Shown here piece after piece: positions 10,199-22,521 of a DNA stretch of 64,000 bases. The stretch is from assembly GCA_945643635.1 (NCBI GenBank), contig CALZFC010000354.1, positions 2,865,501 through 2,929,500 on the forward strand, read 5' to 3'. The DNA comes from Allodiplogaster sudhausi. Its lineage: Eukaryota > Nematoda > Chromadorea > Rhabditida > Diplogasteridae. The notes under the pieces are model-generated. The model did no database searches and was not told where the DNA came from. It saw nothing but the letters and a program-made list of their open reading frames with translations. Both the position numbers and the translations under genes were made by a program. Numbering within the stretch: the first letter of the stretch is position 1; every line of letters begins with the position of its first letter.

Positions 10199-12887
10199 AG
10201 CAAGATCATTTGACATTCGCATCGAGTTTGTTCGTCTCAACGTGGCTGCTCGTCTTCAAAGTGGAAACTTCTTGCCGTCTGGTCCTCAATGGTAACTTTA
10301 CGATTGCTAATCTTATCCTTCTCGTTATTACATACATACATATGTATATAGCTATTGCTAATACATATGTATATACTAGTTGTATGTATTTACCAATTTT
10401 CTCCCTCAGTTCATTTATTATTTCAGACATGCTTTGTATCATTCTATCATAAAGATTCAAAAGCGAATATCGCCACTTTCTCCAAAATCGAAAAGAAGAG
10501 GCATCTTAGCCAAAATTGAAAGCTAAGGCTCTCAAGTCGACATGTTTCATAATTTTACTCCATCACCCTTTGCAGGAGCATACGAAAACAACTGACCAAG
10601 AGAAGCAGCAGAACGAGCCGATTTCACTTGAGCATATTATGGTTCGCTCGTTTTCTCTTTTCTTCTTTTTCTCTTCCTCTTTCTTTCTCTCCCTCTCTCT
10701 CACCTTCTTTTGTTATCATTTTCTCTCCCCCCCCCATTTTGGACTTTCCATGCTACATGTATATATGTAATATGTATATATGTAAATCCTTCGCTATGCT
10801 TTATAGTGAAGAGTGATGATAGTCATGGAAAAGCAGAGTAAAAGTGAATTTATAGCCCCTTTCCCCTTTGCAGAAGCTTCTACTCGACATTCAAGCACAC
10901 GTCACGAACATTGAAACGCGCCTCGAGATGCGTTGCGGTTGCGTCGCGGTCGAGACGGCAATAGTGGCCGGCCAGGTGCTTCAAGATGTGGCGAAGCATG
11001 GTCAGTAAATTTTCCGCCTTGTTTCGCTATATTCAGACTAATTCGATTAATTTTATCCCTTTCATATCTCTCTTGGAAAAAAATAAATTGATAAGATTAA
11101 CAGAACATATGGCTTGCTAATTGAATCTCTCATCAGATGACCATGCAAAAACAATGCAGATATCACCCTCGAGGCCGAGTTATATAGGGGGCGCGGCAGA
11201 GGTTTTTTTTTAAAAATATTTTTTATTATTATGTTTTTATCTCTTTTGTTCTCTCTCCCTCCTTCTCTCCTTCTATCTCTCTTTCAATCTTTCTACCACT
11301 GAATCAAGCAACTAATTTTTTTTTAACATTTTTGTCTCTTTTTTCTCCAGAGACGTCATCTGGAAGAGCGGCGACTCGAGCAGGACAAGGTGAAGAAGGT
11401 GCCTGTTGCGACTTCCGCTTCTCTCCTTCCCAAATCCGCAAACATTAGAGACCTCCACTTGATTGATGACTACGACGGCGAAGAAAAAAAACACTCTCAC
11501 TCTCTTTGCCACTTTCTATCTCCCTATGTAGGAGCACGAAACATTTTGCTTTGACATCTAGGCCACCTTTCACCTCGACCAAGGGGTACGGTAGAAAACG
11601 ACCTTGATTCAGGAAACAGCTTCTGATCGAAGGGAAATCTTCAACAACTTTGGCCAGGCTATAGAGGCCACTGTCGACTGCTTTTAAACCATGGTTTTGG
11701 AAGGGTATTATGGAGCCGCAAAGCAAGACTGGTAGAGCTAAAAAAAAAAATTCTTCGTCAAACTCTGGGTTGTTGTTATGGCTCCGGGAGGCCCAAAATC
11801 AGGATGAGTACGTAAATTAGACTGTAACATTTTAACCGTGATAACTGAAATTATGTAATGAAAGAGGGGTTGGTGATCCTTTGTTTAATATATTTGAAAT
11901 TAACAATTCGTTCATTGTCCGTATATTTCATAGCCGCTGACGTCGTCTTCGGTTCCGATCTTCACTCCGCAGAAGATGCGACCTCTCGAAAACTGTCACA
12001 AGAAGGAGACCGACCTGGATCTGAAAGTCAAAGAGAAGGGTAGGAGACTTAGCGAGGCGCTTAAGAAGAGCGAGCAGGAAAAGTTAGCAGCGTCGGGAGA
12101 GAAAGAATTAGAGAGAGATATAGAGAGAGAGAGAAAGAGAGAGAGAGAGAGGGAGAGAGAGAAAGTTCAGAGAAGAGTAAAAAGGAGAGAGACCGTGCGA
12201 GAGAAAGAGTAATTAGAAATATGATAGGTTATTTACGACATAACTCGAGCAAATGATTTCTCTCTGAAGGGTATTTACAAAATAATTTCAACATTTCTCT
12301 CTGATTTCAGAAGGAATCTGGAAGAGACGAACGCGAAACTTCGAAAAGAATTGGAACACAATAAGAGAAGTCAGTGGAGCCGACATTTCTGGTTTATTAT
12401 GCAAAATTGAAATATTCTTTTGAAATGAATATTCATACTGAATTTGTAAAAACACTTGTGATTGATGCAATGTATTAATTTTTTTAACCGTTTAAAGAAT
12501 ACATTGAATGAATTGAAAAAAAGATATTATCTTTAGCTGGCGAATTGCGGAAGCTACAGTATCGTCAATTCTACGTAAGTATTTATTTTATTTATTTAAA
12601 AGGTTCCTTTCTAAGCGAAATGTTTATTATCTTATGGCGCTTACACTAACAGAGAACAATGATAATCAGTTTTTTCATACGCTAAATGGGAAGTGTTAGA
12701 ACGAACAAAAAGAATTGAAGTATTATTTTATTATACCTAAAAGGTAATCTCGGAATTATTTTATTTAAAAAAATTTTTTCAGAAGAAGATCGAAGAACTA
12801 ATAACAACAGTGGAGAGCGGAACAACAGTACCCACGAGAAGCGGTACGGCTCCCATGAGAAGGGTCACTTTTAAGCTGAATGATTGA
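10199..12887 (+). CDS. Coiled-coil protein, multi-exon, 5' end not found
   Basis: I recognise no named family. Eight exons on the plus strand have good splice borders: 10199-10291, 10576-10641, 10874-11000, 11351-11389, 11934-12039, 12311-12369, 12537-12574 and 12783-12887 (stop TGA). Reading through them gives RSFDIRIEFVRLNVAARLQS, then LLLDIQAHVTNIETRLEMRC, RRHLEERRLEQDK, SSVPIFTPQKMRPLENCHKK, NLEETNAKLRKELEHNKR, GELRKLQYRQFY and KKIEELITTVES, ending RVTFKLND. The heptad pattern and high Lys/Glu content indicate coiled coils over the C-terminal half. The initiator exon lies upstream, perhaps left of the Gypsy-type element, which would put that element in intron 1. The role is unknown. Confidence 0.6.
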
Positions 12888-14786
12888 GAGTTGTTTTAGT
12901 CATTTGTATTTTTTTTTACTAAATCCATCCAAGGCCCGTCTTTTTTTGAATACTTGTGCTTTTATTTCGATATAAACTGATGTTTACTTGTGTTTATTAG
13001 TTAGGTTTTTTGCTGGATATATGTGACCAGAGAAAAAAAAACTAAAGGGCCTTGGAAGCTTATTGTTAGTCCGGCCCTCATTTTGGTTCTGACCAGGCCT
13101 GTTGCATCTCTGTGTGTGACTCATGATGTCCTCTTCTTATTCGAACTAATTTTATTTCAAGCGTGTGGTTCCAATATTTCAATTCTGAATTGGACTGGAA
13201 ATAAAATGTCATGTTATCCTGTTGTATTTGGTGCTGAAGTGCACTGAAACAACTTTTATCTTATTGGTAGCAAAATGTGCACGGCTGGACAACTGATTGT
13301 GAGATGAATTGTACTGAAATTATTCTCGTACTGGTAGAAGTCGTTGATGGGCTACAGTGTTCACTTGGTTCATTGTAAATAAAACTACTTGACGGAAAAT
13401 GACTGATACCAGAAAGATCATTCCTTTAAGAGGTTGACGTGATCGTGGAAGTAGTCGTTGTCGTGTTGGTTGTTGTGCTGAAATTTAGAAAAAAAACAAT
13501 AAAATTTTTAAACTTTAAAATTTTAATGTTTGAAAATAAAATATCTGACAATTCATGCACCTGGCGTGAAATCGATAAAGTGAAACTGTCGGTGTTTTTT
13601 TTTTGCTTTCGTGCATTTCTTCAAAGAACCATCTAATACAACAACAACAACAACAAAATGGTGGCATTCAGGCTGAAAATTACTAAATATTTTATGCTGT
13701 TATACATATTCGTTCATTTAATATTCGTTTTTATTGCCGTCACTTTGCGGGAAAGTTATAAAAAGACTGAAAAAAAACAAGATAAAGTAATTTACCCGAT
13801 GATTGAAGAATCGCATGTCGTCTTCTAGTTTCTTGTAATACACACGAAATTGGAATGAAGTATTGAACATCTTCTCGAAAATTCTATATTAAATATATTT
13901 CAAATATATAAACATATATATTTTTTATTGACATATAAATAAATTCATACTTTCTTGCTGCTCATTGATCTTTCGGATATAGGTGCGAAGCCCAACAGTC
14001 TCGGCCATCAAGGAAGAGGGGACAACTGATAGAAGACCCTGTTAGCATGAAACAATTACCAAACACTTACTCTTTCGTTTTCCTTTCTTTTAAGCTAGTC
14101 GTCTCACGCACGCATGCTCCCAAGCTTGGTTCTGTCGTATTTAATCCTCTCTCCATCTCTCTAACCATAAGAAGGGCGAGACCAAGTGTTTCTGCCGTAG
14201 CTGCACCCGATGCAATCGAAGTGGCCGCCTGGCCAGCAATGCAATTCGTACGGTGCCTGCATCTCCTGTCTCTGCGCACTTTCTCGCCGCCTCGACTCCT
14301 CTCTCTCGCTGTCCTTCTCTCCCTCTTCACATCCCACACTCTCTCATCAGCCTCATGGTATGTAACGAGTCGTAACTTACGACCCTTCTTGTATCGCTTA
14401 ATAGTTAACGCCTAATTGGATGTGAAATATCTTAATTAGCAGCATAAGATGCGGACGCCCTCACTGTCATTCTCGACTGCATAGCATGAGCATACTTTTA
14501 TGCCAATCAGCCAGAGTTTTATCTACCCTAATAATGCACCTTATCCATTAGCTAATTAGCGCCTCTTGCATCCCCTGCGATACATTCAAGAGATACTTTT
14601 CTTGTTCCACTACCACTTCCTCACCTCTTCTTCTTTCTGATTAGTGGCGAGTATTGAGCTTACAAGAATTGGTTGAGCATTTCAAAAATTTATCGTACTT
14701 TCACCATCACTTTATTCTCGTTATATTTGTTAGTAAATTTGCTTTTTTGAGTTTTTTTTTTGTAATTCAAGAATCTTTTCAGAGCG
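12888..14786. other. Mostly non-coding; possible fragments of a minus-strand gene
   Basis: AATAAA follows the coiled-coil gene near 13377. On the minus strand, short open pieces at about 14017-13950 (MAETVGLRTYIRKINEQQ), about 13880-13800 (FNTSFQFRVYYKKLEDDMR) and a Thr-run at about 13490-13435 might be exons of a small coiled-coil gene, but I could not join them in frame. A Cys-bearing open piece at 14165-14270 is equally unresolved. Nothing else is supportable. Confidence 0.3.
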
Positions 14787-16210
14787 ATGTCCGTTATTCG
14801 CGCGCTTCAACCGATCAGCAATTGCTCGGAAAGTGCGACAATCCTCGCCGTATCCGACGCGGCCATTCTCTGGTCTTGGCCTCGCGAAATTCTCAAGACA
14901 AATACAGCGTTCTCACCTGAGTCGCTTCGCCTCCTTGATCAGACTCCGGCTACACCGTTCGGGAATGCGATGCCGGCAAACGCTAGGGCCGGATGCTTCG
15001 TCACTCCGATCACGGCGATGACGTCACCAGCGTGCCCGAAGTTAATGCCCGGACAATCGGCGCCAAATCATGCGTCTTGGCATACTCGTTCTTCTTCGGT
15101 CTTGGGAATACCCCGAGGGCGGCCACCTTCGCCTCGCCCACCGACATCTTCTTGGCCATTGTCACGCCTCGCGATACAGTCAATATCGTTCGCTACACCG
15201 CGGCATCTTCCCTCTTTGATACAGAAGTCGGCTATTACATCTGTCACAGCTTCCAGCAGAGGAACGAGATTCTGTCTGAGTTGTCGATCGCCACTCTTGT
15301 CGACTCGGTGCCCACTGCTGACGGACAGCACTTCTGCTTGCTCACGTACGAACTGTGGAACGGAGGACAAGGAAGACAGCGTGCGCGCCGCTTACGCGTA
15401 TCCCTTAAGGACGGAAGCGTTTCTTCAAGTGATTGCATCATCGATCGACCTACACGAAAAGATGACGAATTTGAAACTGCTCGAGAAGTCGCCGAATTGC
15501 TTGGGCGACCTGCATACTCGTACGAAAGCGACACCTTTCGCAAGGATGACGACGGCGCCTAGCAGCAGAGTGAGATTGAATCGATCAATGAAGACTATCA
15601 CCGGGAAGGACGAGTGCTCGAGCCCATCAAGATGGCCTCGTATAACAGGTAAATTGTGTACAGATCACTCAAGCGTTTCCACGAGCGCTATTTCACTATC
15701 TGCTATGGCACGAAACATTCGGACACGGACACCGACAGCTGTGAGGAAGACATTGAGTGCCTGACGACACTGCAACTCGTGATGCCAAATGGCAACATCG
15801 GGGCCATTGCCCAGCAGTCAAGCAAGCGCGGCAACGTTCGCGTTTGTGATGTGATCTCCTCACATTGTGGACGGCGCGTTCTCCTCTTTTATGGCGGCAC
15901 GCTTTATATGGTGAGATTTTTTTCTGCATTTTGTCCCTTTCTGCGGCGCCAAATGTTGCAAATATTCAGTTCATGCATCTTTTTAGCCTTCTTTCCGCAT
16001 TGAAAAGAAAAACATCGAATTCTACGATAAACGATTTGCAAAAAAAAAAAAAGCCTTTTTTTTCTAGGGCTGCATCGGGGGCGGAATTCCGACCTTGGAA
16101 GAAGCCGCTAAAGCAGCGTGCTTCGGTCTCCTCAGAGAGTGGAGGCAGATCATTTTCCCATACCGACGAGATTTCAATTCAGCCGTCAACTATTTCTCGA
16201 CCGCTAGGTA
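14787..16210 (+). pseudogene. Unknown gene, tandem copy 1, damaged
   Basis: This is homologous to 17039-18434 along its whole length. The first part reads in one frame (ILAVSDAAILWSWPR, AFSPESLRLLDQTPATPFG, CFVTPITAM). From about 15090 the homology lies in another frame (TFASPTDIFLAI, SSLFDTEVGYYICHSFQ, HFCLLTYELWNGG, LPNG/MPNG near 15780). In-frame stops occur at 15560-15562 and near 15651. An intron with donor GTGAGA at about 15910 leads to a last exon at 16068-16210 (GCIGGGIPTLEEAAKAACFG). ILWSWPR and the repeated beta-rich segments suggest a beta-propeller, possibly nucleoporin-like, but I cannot support a name. It is either a decaying paralogue or has introns I could not see. Confidence 0.45.
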
Positions 16211-17038
16211 ACTTCTTTCATTTGATGGCACATCATCGCCTTCTTACTGTTGTATTTCTGCCTTCACTTTAATTTACCATTTTATCTTCAGTCCACATTG
16301 CAATCGTTGTTATCTTATTCTTTTGTTCTTCAATTTTTCTCTACTTCCAAACTCAAGTGCCACTTCGGTACCCCGTAAATAAAGTTTAAGTATAAAAATT
16401 TGGCTTCGTTTTAATATTGCTCTCGCACAATTTATACACAACAGATGCCACGGTGCGTAATCCATTCCAACTTCATCGAATGATGATATCAACATGCATA
16501 TGAACATATATCAACACTTTACACCTACGATTGGACTTTTCAGAGCTTGAAAAACTGATTCGCGTTTCCGATATCTTGATCTGAAATGAGCAGTACTATG
16601 GTTTCGTCAATAGTTATTATGAATGAAAAGGCTCTTTTCAGCAGGTCCTAGACATATCAATTTTCTGGAGTGAGAATCTTTTGGTCCAAACCTTTTGGGT
16701 GCTAATTAACCGTGACCGCACGAAGGCAACTTTGGATGGCACTATGTGACATTTCTCTGTTTTTCGCACTCTCCGATATGCATCGCTTATCCATTTATGT
16801 CCCGCTAACTCGCTGACAACTTTCTCAGCATCTCTCAACATTTCTAGACGCTTCTTTACTTCGTCCTGCTCCTAAATTTGTCTTACATTTTATTTCTGCT
16901 ACTGTTGATCCAACTTCCTTTTGTTATGTTTCATAGAAGCTTCTTTTTCATTATTCCGATTCACTATTAACATAAGCGGTAGTGTTCAGAGTACAGTTGA
17001 ATTGTGCCTTATCAAATCCATCCATATGCTTCAGATCG

Positions 17039-18434
17039 ATGCCAACTATTCGTTCTCTGTAGCCGATCGGCCCGTGCTATCCGACTACCGCGAGACTGCT
17101 CGCTGTCTCCGACGTTGCGATTCTTTGGGCTTACCCTCGTATTATCGTCAAGGAAGACTCGAATTTCTCGCCCGAGTCCCTTCGCCTACTCGATCAGCCT
17201 CCGGCGAATCCATTCGGGATTCCCCTCCCACCGCGCACATTCGCCAGATGCTTTGTTACGCCAATTGTAGCCATGGAGGCGCCGTCAGTTCCATCGTTCT
17301 GTCCGGGACCAATGCCCCACTCTGCTATGCATCTTGTATCTTGCCACACTCTGGCACCTTCTTTGAAACGACCGCCGCCACCGCCATCTTTGCGTCGCCT
17401 TCCGACATTTTCATTGCCATTGCCTTGTCTTCCGATACAATCAATATAGTTCATTTCTCCGCTACATCGTCTCTCTTTGACACGGACGTCAGCTACGCCG
17501 TCTGTCACAGCTACCAACCATCGAACGCCTTTCCGTTCGACATGTCGATAACAACGGTGGCTAACTCGGGTCCAAACGGTGATACGGAGCACTTTTGCTT
17601 GCTGACGTACGAACGGAGATCTGGCAGAACCGGGAGAATGCGCGCGCGACGTGTGCTCATTGCAAAAAGTGACGGAAGCGTCAAGTCCAGTGAATACATC
17701 ATTGATCGGCAAGAAGGACGCGACAACGGGTTCGAGACTTCTCGAGAACTTGCAGAAGCACTTGGGTGTCGTGTGTTCTCGTGCTGCGGATATGTGTTTC
17801 GCAAGAAAGGAGTAGAATGGACTTGGCAAGATCATCCGATTGGCTCAGTCTCTTTCGGTGATCCATGGATGTCCTGTGCGAAGAGACCGCTGGAGCCCAT
17901 CAAAATATACGAGGAGTTGGACAAGTTGTACGAATCGATGGGCAAACTCACCACGGCTGACTCCTCCGCCAGCAATGAACTCGTCGGAGACGAGAATGAA
18001 TATGTCTCCTCGTTCATGGTCATGCTACCGAATGGAGACGTCGGCGATACTGTCTTGGCGAGCAATGACAGCAGAAGTAACAAGACTAACGACGTCATTT
18101 CCTCCCAGCATGGACGTGTGGTCGTGCTCATCAATTGTACACTCTTCTCGGTAAGCCATAAAAAAATTCTTTCTACATACTTTCGACGTATCTTTCTGAA
18201 TGTGCTCAATTCATAGTGTAGGCGAAAATAGAAGACATTCGTCGTTTGCTACTTACGACATTTTTAAACTGCGCTCATTTCCAGGGTTTCATCGAACGCG
18301 GACTTTTGCGCCTGGCGGAAGTGGCACGCGCGTCATGCTACAAATTACTGAGCAAGCGGAATCAGATTGATTTCGCTGAGCGCGCCGCTTTCGATTTCAA
18401 AACTATTTATCAGTTCCTTTCGTCAAGGAATTAG
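17039..18434 (+). pseudogene. Unknown gene, tandem copy 2, possibly damaged
   Basis: This is the paralogue of the copy at 14787-16210, same strand and same exon plan. The N-terminal frame opens with ATG at 17039 but meets TAG after seven codons, where copy 1 has a Gln codon. Homology then continues (LLAVSDVAILWAYPR, SPESLRLLDQPPANPFG, CFVTPIVAM) and, as in copy 1, shifts frame near 17300-17390. The downstream frame is long and clean (IFASPSDIFIAIALSS, SSLFDTDVSYAVCHSYQ, HFCLLTYERRSGRTG, PLEPIKIYEELDKLYESMGK) up to a GTAAGC donor at about 18151. The last exon is about 18283-18434 (GFIERGLLRLAEVARASCYK), ending TAG. The 3' two thirds could still be coding. Function is unknown. Confidence 0.45.
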
Positions 18435-19421
18435 CGCTTTTTCTTGTTAATTCTAAGAACATTACCTCAGCGTTGACCATATATATGCTTTATACAGTTC
18501 AATTTGAGTTTTCATTGGATAAAGTGACAATTGAGTTCAAAGTCCGAGACCAACATGGAGGGAGACATAAGAAGTAATTTGACACTTGAAATGAGAAGTA
18601 GTTGAAGAGTAATTAGCTGTCAAGATCAACTCCTCTTGCGAGGCATCTCGTGAGGCCAATATTGTGCCTGCTAGTCCCTTTTGCGGCAATTAAAGATGTT
18701 CAATCGTTCTCCAGTCGTTTCACATTGTAAAAGCCTGACAACAATCGATATGGCTTTACAAAGTCAAAGACGATCCCAGATTCATGGTCTGACTTGTCCT
18801 AATTTATTACATCACAGTCCCGCAGACTTCGAGTCTTCATTCATATAACGCCTTTCTTTTCTAATTTAAACGTTTTGTGGACACGATTGCTAAGAGATGG
18901 AAGGCGGAGGAAAGCGCCAACTAATTGTTCATTATTTCTAGGAGATTGAAGATTCTGAATTTAGGAGAGTCTTTGCATTGCCAAATTTCCTGACGATCCT
19001 AGGAAATATGTTTCTTGCATAGTGAATATACGAGCTGCATTGCAGAGATCTGGAAAGTAATTGGATAAATCTTATTTTCATTTCTAATTCCAGTCGATCG
19101 ATTTAGAGCGAAACATGTATGCAGTTTGAAAGGTCAGGCAGAATTAATTTGCAAGGTTACAGAAAGGGAGAGAGAAAGAGAGGAGAGAGAGAGAGGGATA
19201 GAGAGAGGGATACAGAGAGAGAGAGATTGCATGCTCTACTCGAATGAAATGGGTTGAATATGAATTTAAGAGTTTCTCAAATGTTCCTTGGCCTCAATGC
19301 TCTTACAATTCCTCCCTATTTCTTTCGCTCTCGCCTTGCTAGGGCTTCGCCCTAAACATGCAAGAAGGAAGGTTCTTCAGATAGTTCTCAATTCTTGCGA
19401 TAGGACTGAATATATCGAAGT
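18435..19421. other. Intergenic with GA microsatellite
   Basis: An interrupted (GA)n tract lies at about 19162-19228. The stretch from about 19140 to 19420 is repeated in diverged form at about 20520-20775, so it belongs to the segmental duplication to its right. No gene is seen. Confidence 0.5.
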
Positions 19422-19422
19422 T

Positions 19423-19746
19423 TTATTCAATAAACGTCAACTGCATCAATAGGAAAGAAATTGCTGCAATCAGCAGTATAGTGAAAGAGGACGGAGAAGT
19501 AGATAGCGACAACGTCTGCAGGAGATCTTAAAAGATAACAGCTTAGATTATTAGTCCGCATAGACATTTGTCAAATTTAGCAAAAGCATAAACCAGGAAT
19601 TGAATAAGAAATGGTTCCATTTATCAAAATTTATCCTTCGAACGTACAATTCATCATCTTCACGCAGTTGCTCGACTGGAATCAACGAGCTTGAAGTGGA
19701 GGAAAGCGAGAATGGCCAGAGCCACGAGCCTCCGGAACGGAAACAT
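19423..19746 (-). CDS. Tiny two-exon secreted/GPI-like gene, copy a (reading frame unresolved)
   Basis: Exon 1 starts with ATG at 19746 and encodes a 28-residue signal-peptide-like ORF (MFPFRRLVALAILAFLHF...), ending in TGA at 19660-19662. A candidate donor follows at about 19645 (GAATT|GTACGT). Exon 2 (19515-19423, 93 nt) is open in phase 0 and encodes a Ser/Thr stretch (LSLSTSPSS), then a hydrophobic tail (LLIAAISFLLMQL), ending in TAA inside an AATAAA signal. A TATA box lies 75 bp upstream (TATAAA, complement of 19821-19826). Signal peptide plus hydrophobic tail would suit a small GPI-anchored or membrane peptide, but two or more TGA codons separate them in frame. Here a TGG found in the other copies is TGA. 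No known family is recognised. Confidence 0.5.
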
Positions 19747-20356
19747 AAGCGGAGCGAAGAGCGAACCACGCGCTGGCCAGGAAATAGGACGAAGTGAATG
19801 ATATCTGAGGCAACCGCGAATTTATAGAATTATAAGCGACCTTGAAAAGAACTTATTATTAGTATAAATATGTTATTCTTGAAATTGGTTGACCTTTTGA
19901 TTTAGTCAATGGTTGGACGCTTTCATACTATTTCCGCTTGTGAAATTGCATATAAATAGCAAATGGTAAACTTACCTTAACTTACAAATGGTAAGCATTC
20001 ATTGCGAATTCTCCTTCAAAGTGCCCAACGTACTTACTCTCCGGGCAATATATATTCGATCAAGAATCTGACAATGAGACTTCAAGCCCACTACTTCTTT
20101 CGTACAGAAACCCCAATCTAAACTGAAGTGAAAAATTGTCAAGAAAACTTTGGAATCTAATGTTTCGGAGTCTTCACTTGTTACGAGAACAGTGGATTCG
20201 GTTTCTAACAAGTAGCCGAAACTTTCCTCAATTATATCCTGTCCGCATCGAAATATGACATCTAAATACCATCGCTCAACATTTCACGATTAATAGAAAT
20301 TGCTCGGTATTGGGATTGGCACTGGATCGATCATCGAACATTTGGTCAAAACTTTC

Positions 20357-20429
20357 CGACCCTGGCAGGACTCGAACCTGCAATCTTCGGTTTAGGAGAC
20401 CGACGCCTTCTCCATTAGGCCACAGGGCC
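20357..20429 (-). tRNA. tRNA-Arg (anticodon CCT), copy 1
   Basis: The 73-nt sequence folds as a complete cloverleaf: acceptor GGCCCTG/CAGGGTC (one G-T pair), anticodon stem TCGGT/ACCGA with loop CTCCTAA and anticodon CCT, T arm GCAGG-TTCGAGT-CCTGC, and discriminator G. It has the A-box (TGGCCTAATGG) and B-box (GGTTCGAGTCC) internal promoters. There is no intron. It reads the Arg codon AGG. Confidence 0.95.
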
Positions 20430-20775
20430 ACAAGTTCCATAAAATAGAGACAGAAATTTGCATAATACTCCTAGGATTTAGGTACGCCACTTATGCCTAG
20501 CAACTTGTACTGATTATGGATACAGAGAGACATTGCATGCTCTGCACGAATGAAATGAGTTAAATATGAATTTAAGAGTTTCTCTACCGTTTATTGGCCT
20601 CAATGTTCTTGCTATTCCTCCCTATTTCTTTCGCTTCACCTCGCCTTGCTAGAGATTCGCCCTAAACGTGCAAGAAGGGGAGGTTCAGACGAAAATGTTC
20701 TGCAGATAGCTCTTAATTCTTTAGGAAAAAATCATTCACAACATTTCCTGTGATAAGATTGAATACACTGAAGTT

Positions 20776-21105
20776 TTATCCAATTAATGGCAACTGCATC
20801 AATAGGAAAGAAATTGCTGCAATCAACAGTCCAGTGAAAGAGGAAGGAGAAGTAGATAGCGACAAAGTCTGCAGGAGACCTTCAAAGATTACAACTTGGT
20901 AAGGTTAGATTATTTATCTGAATAGACATTATTCAAATTTAACAAAATCACAAATGACGTATTCTAATAATTCTGATTTTTAAATGTTATTCTTTAAACG
21001 TACAATTCATCATCGTCTCCATGCAGTTGCTCGACTGGGATCGTCGAGCGCGAAGTGGAGGAATGCGAGGATGGCCAGAGCGACGAGCATCCGAAATGGA
21101 AACAT
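20776..21105 (-). CDS. Tiny two-exon secreted/GPI-like gene, copy b (reading frame unresolved)
   Basis: The ATG at 21105 opens a 31-residue signal-peptide-like ORF (MFPFRMLVALAILAFLHFAL...), ending TGA TGA at 21007-21012. The donor candidate is GAATT|GTACGT. Exon 2 is 20868-20776 (93 nt): TLSLSTSPSS, then GLLIAAISFLLMQL, with the stop TAA at 20776-20778 (no exact AATAAA here; copies a and c have it). The TATA box is the complement of 21185-21190. Exon 2 hydrophobic-core differences from copy c are largely synonymous (CTG/CTC, ATT/ATC, GCA/GCT), which supports translation in this frame. An alternative frame of exon 1 reads IPVEQLHGDDDEL and is also conserved, so the true splice join is unsettled. 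Confidence 0.5.
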
Positions 21106-21645
21106 TAGCCAAGCTGAGAGGAGATCGAACCACGCCCCGGCCAGGAAATAGGAGGAAGTGACTGATGTCCGAGGGAACCGCGAATTTATAGAATTACATA
21201 TAAGCGACCTTGAAAAGAACTTATGTATTATTAGTATAAATATGTAATTCTTGAATTTGATTTTGATTTCGTCAATGATTGGACGCTTTCATACGCTCTC
21301 CACTTTGAAATTTCATATAAGTAAGCATTCATTACGAATTCTCCTTCAAAGTGCCCAATGTACTTACTCTCCCGGCAATATAGATTCGATCAAGAATCTG
21401 AGACTTCAAGACCACTACTTCTAACGTACAAAAACTCCAATCTAAACTGAAGTTAAAAAATTGTCAAGATAACTTTGGAATCTAATGTTTCGGAGTCTTC
21501 ACATGTTACGAGAACTGTGGATTCGGTTTCTAACAAGAAACCGAATCAACAGTTCGTCGATCTGTGTAGAAATTGCTCGGCATTGGTATTGGCACTGCAT
21601 CGTGGGGTAAATAATCATTCGGTCAGATATTCGGTCAAAATGTTA

Positions 21646-21718
21646 CGACCCTGGCAGGACTCGAACCTGCAATCTTCGGTTTAGGAGACCGACGCCTTCT
21701 CCATTAGGCCACAGGGCC
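21646..21718 (-). tRNA. tRNA-Arg (anticodon CCT), copy 2
   Basis: This is identical over all 73 nt to the copies at 20357-20429 and 22271-22343, with intact stems, A-box and B-box. The flanks are diverged from the other copies, so the tRNA body is either under strong selection or homogenised by gene conversion. Confidence 0.95.
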
Positions 21719-22270
21719 ACAAGTTCCGTAATATAGAGACAAAAATTTGCATAGTACTCCTAGGATTTAGCCACGCCAAATATGCCTAGCAACTTGTACT
21801 GATTATGCCACTGTCATTTAAAACAAGCGATCTTTAAGAGATAGTCATTCCTACAGTTTTTGATTTAAATTTTTTTTAATTTTTGGACGCTTTCATACAC
21901 TTTCCATTGATGTAATTGCATATGTAAATGGCAAATGGGAATTTGCATTGATTGTGAAACTCCTTCAAAGTGCGCACTGAACTTACGGAGCAATCCGTGG
22001 ACTAAGTATTCGAGCAAGACTCTGAGTCTTCAAACTTCTTCTAAAGTACAGAAATGACAATCTAAACTGAAGAGAAAATTTTTTTAAAGATGACTATGGA
22101 ATTTTATCTAATCTTTCTGATTCTGACAATGAGTACGAGATCTGTGGTTGCGGTTTCTAACAAGAAACCGATGTCCTGTCAGCAAGGAATGATGGAATCT
22201 ACATATAGATATTTCAGGATTAAAAGAAATAGCTCAGCATTGGGTTTGGCACCGATGGTGCAAAAAGTTC

Positions 22271-22343
22271 CGACCCTGGCAGGACTCGAACCTGCAATCT
22301 TCGGTTTAGGAGACCGACGCCTTCTCCATTAGGCCACAGGGCC
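22271..22343 (-). tRNA. tRNA-Arg (anticodon CCT), copy 3
   Basis: This is identical to the other two copies and forms a full cloverleaf with anticodon CCT and no intron. It lies about 180 bp beyond the 3' end of tiny-gene copy c on the same strand. Confidence 0.95.
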
Positions 22344-22521
22344 ACATTTGTTTTGCAATTTAAGAGGCAAAAATTTGCATAGTACTCCTAGGATTTAGGC
22401 ACGTTAAACATACCTAGCACCTTGGTACTGATTGTACCACTTTCATTTAAAAGCATTTCCATCAGGTCTCACGACTTTCCTATAACTTGAAGAAGAGCAA
22501 ATGAAGAAAAATACTGAAGAT

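Noticed and set aside
13023..13247. 74-codon plus-strand frame with hydrophobic stretches
   Set aside because: Follows the coiled-coil gene stop in AT-rich sequence; more likely 3' untranslated or intergenic.
15068..15543. Minus-strand open frames over the tandem paralogue
   Set aside because: They mirror a conserved plus-strand frame shared by both paralogues.
19599..19797. Charged plus-strand frame over tiny-gene copy a
   Set aside because: Antisense to the exon with conserved TATA box and ATG; not open in the other two copies.
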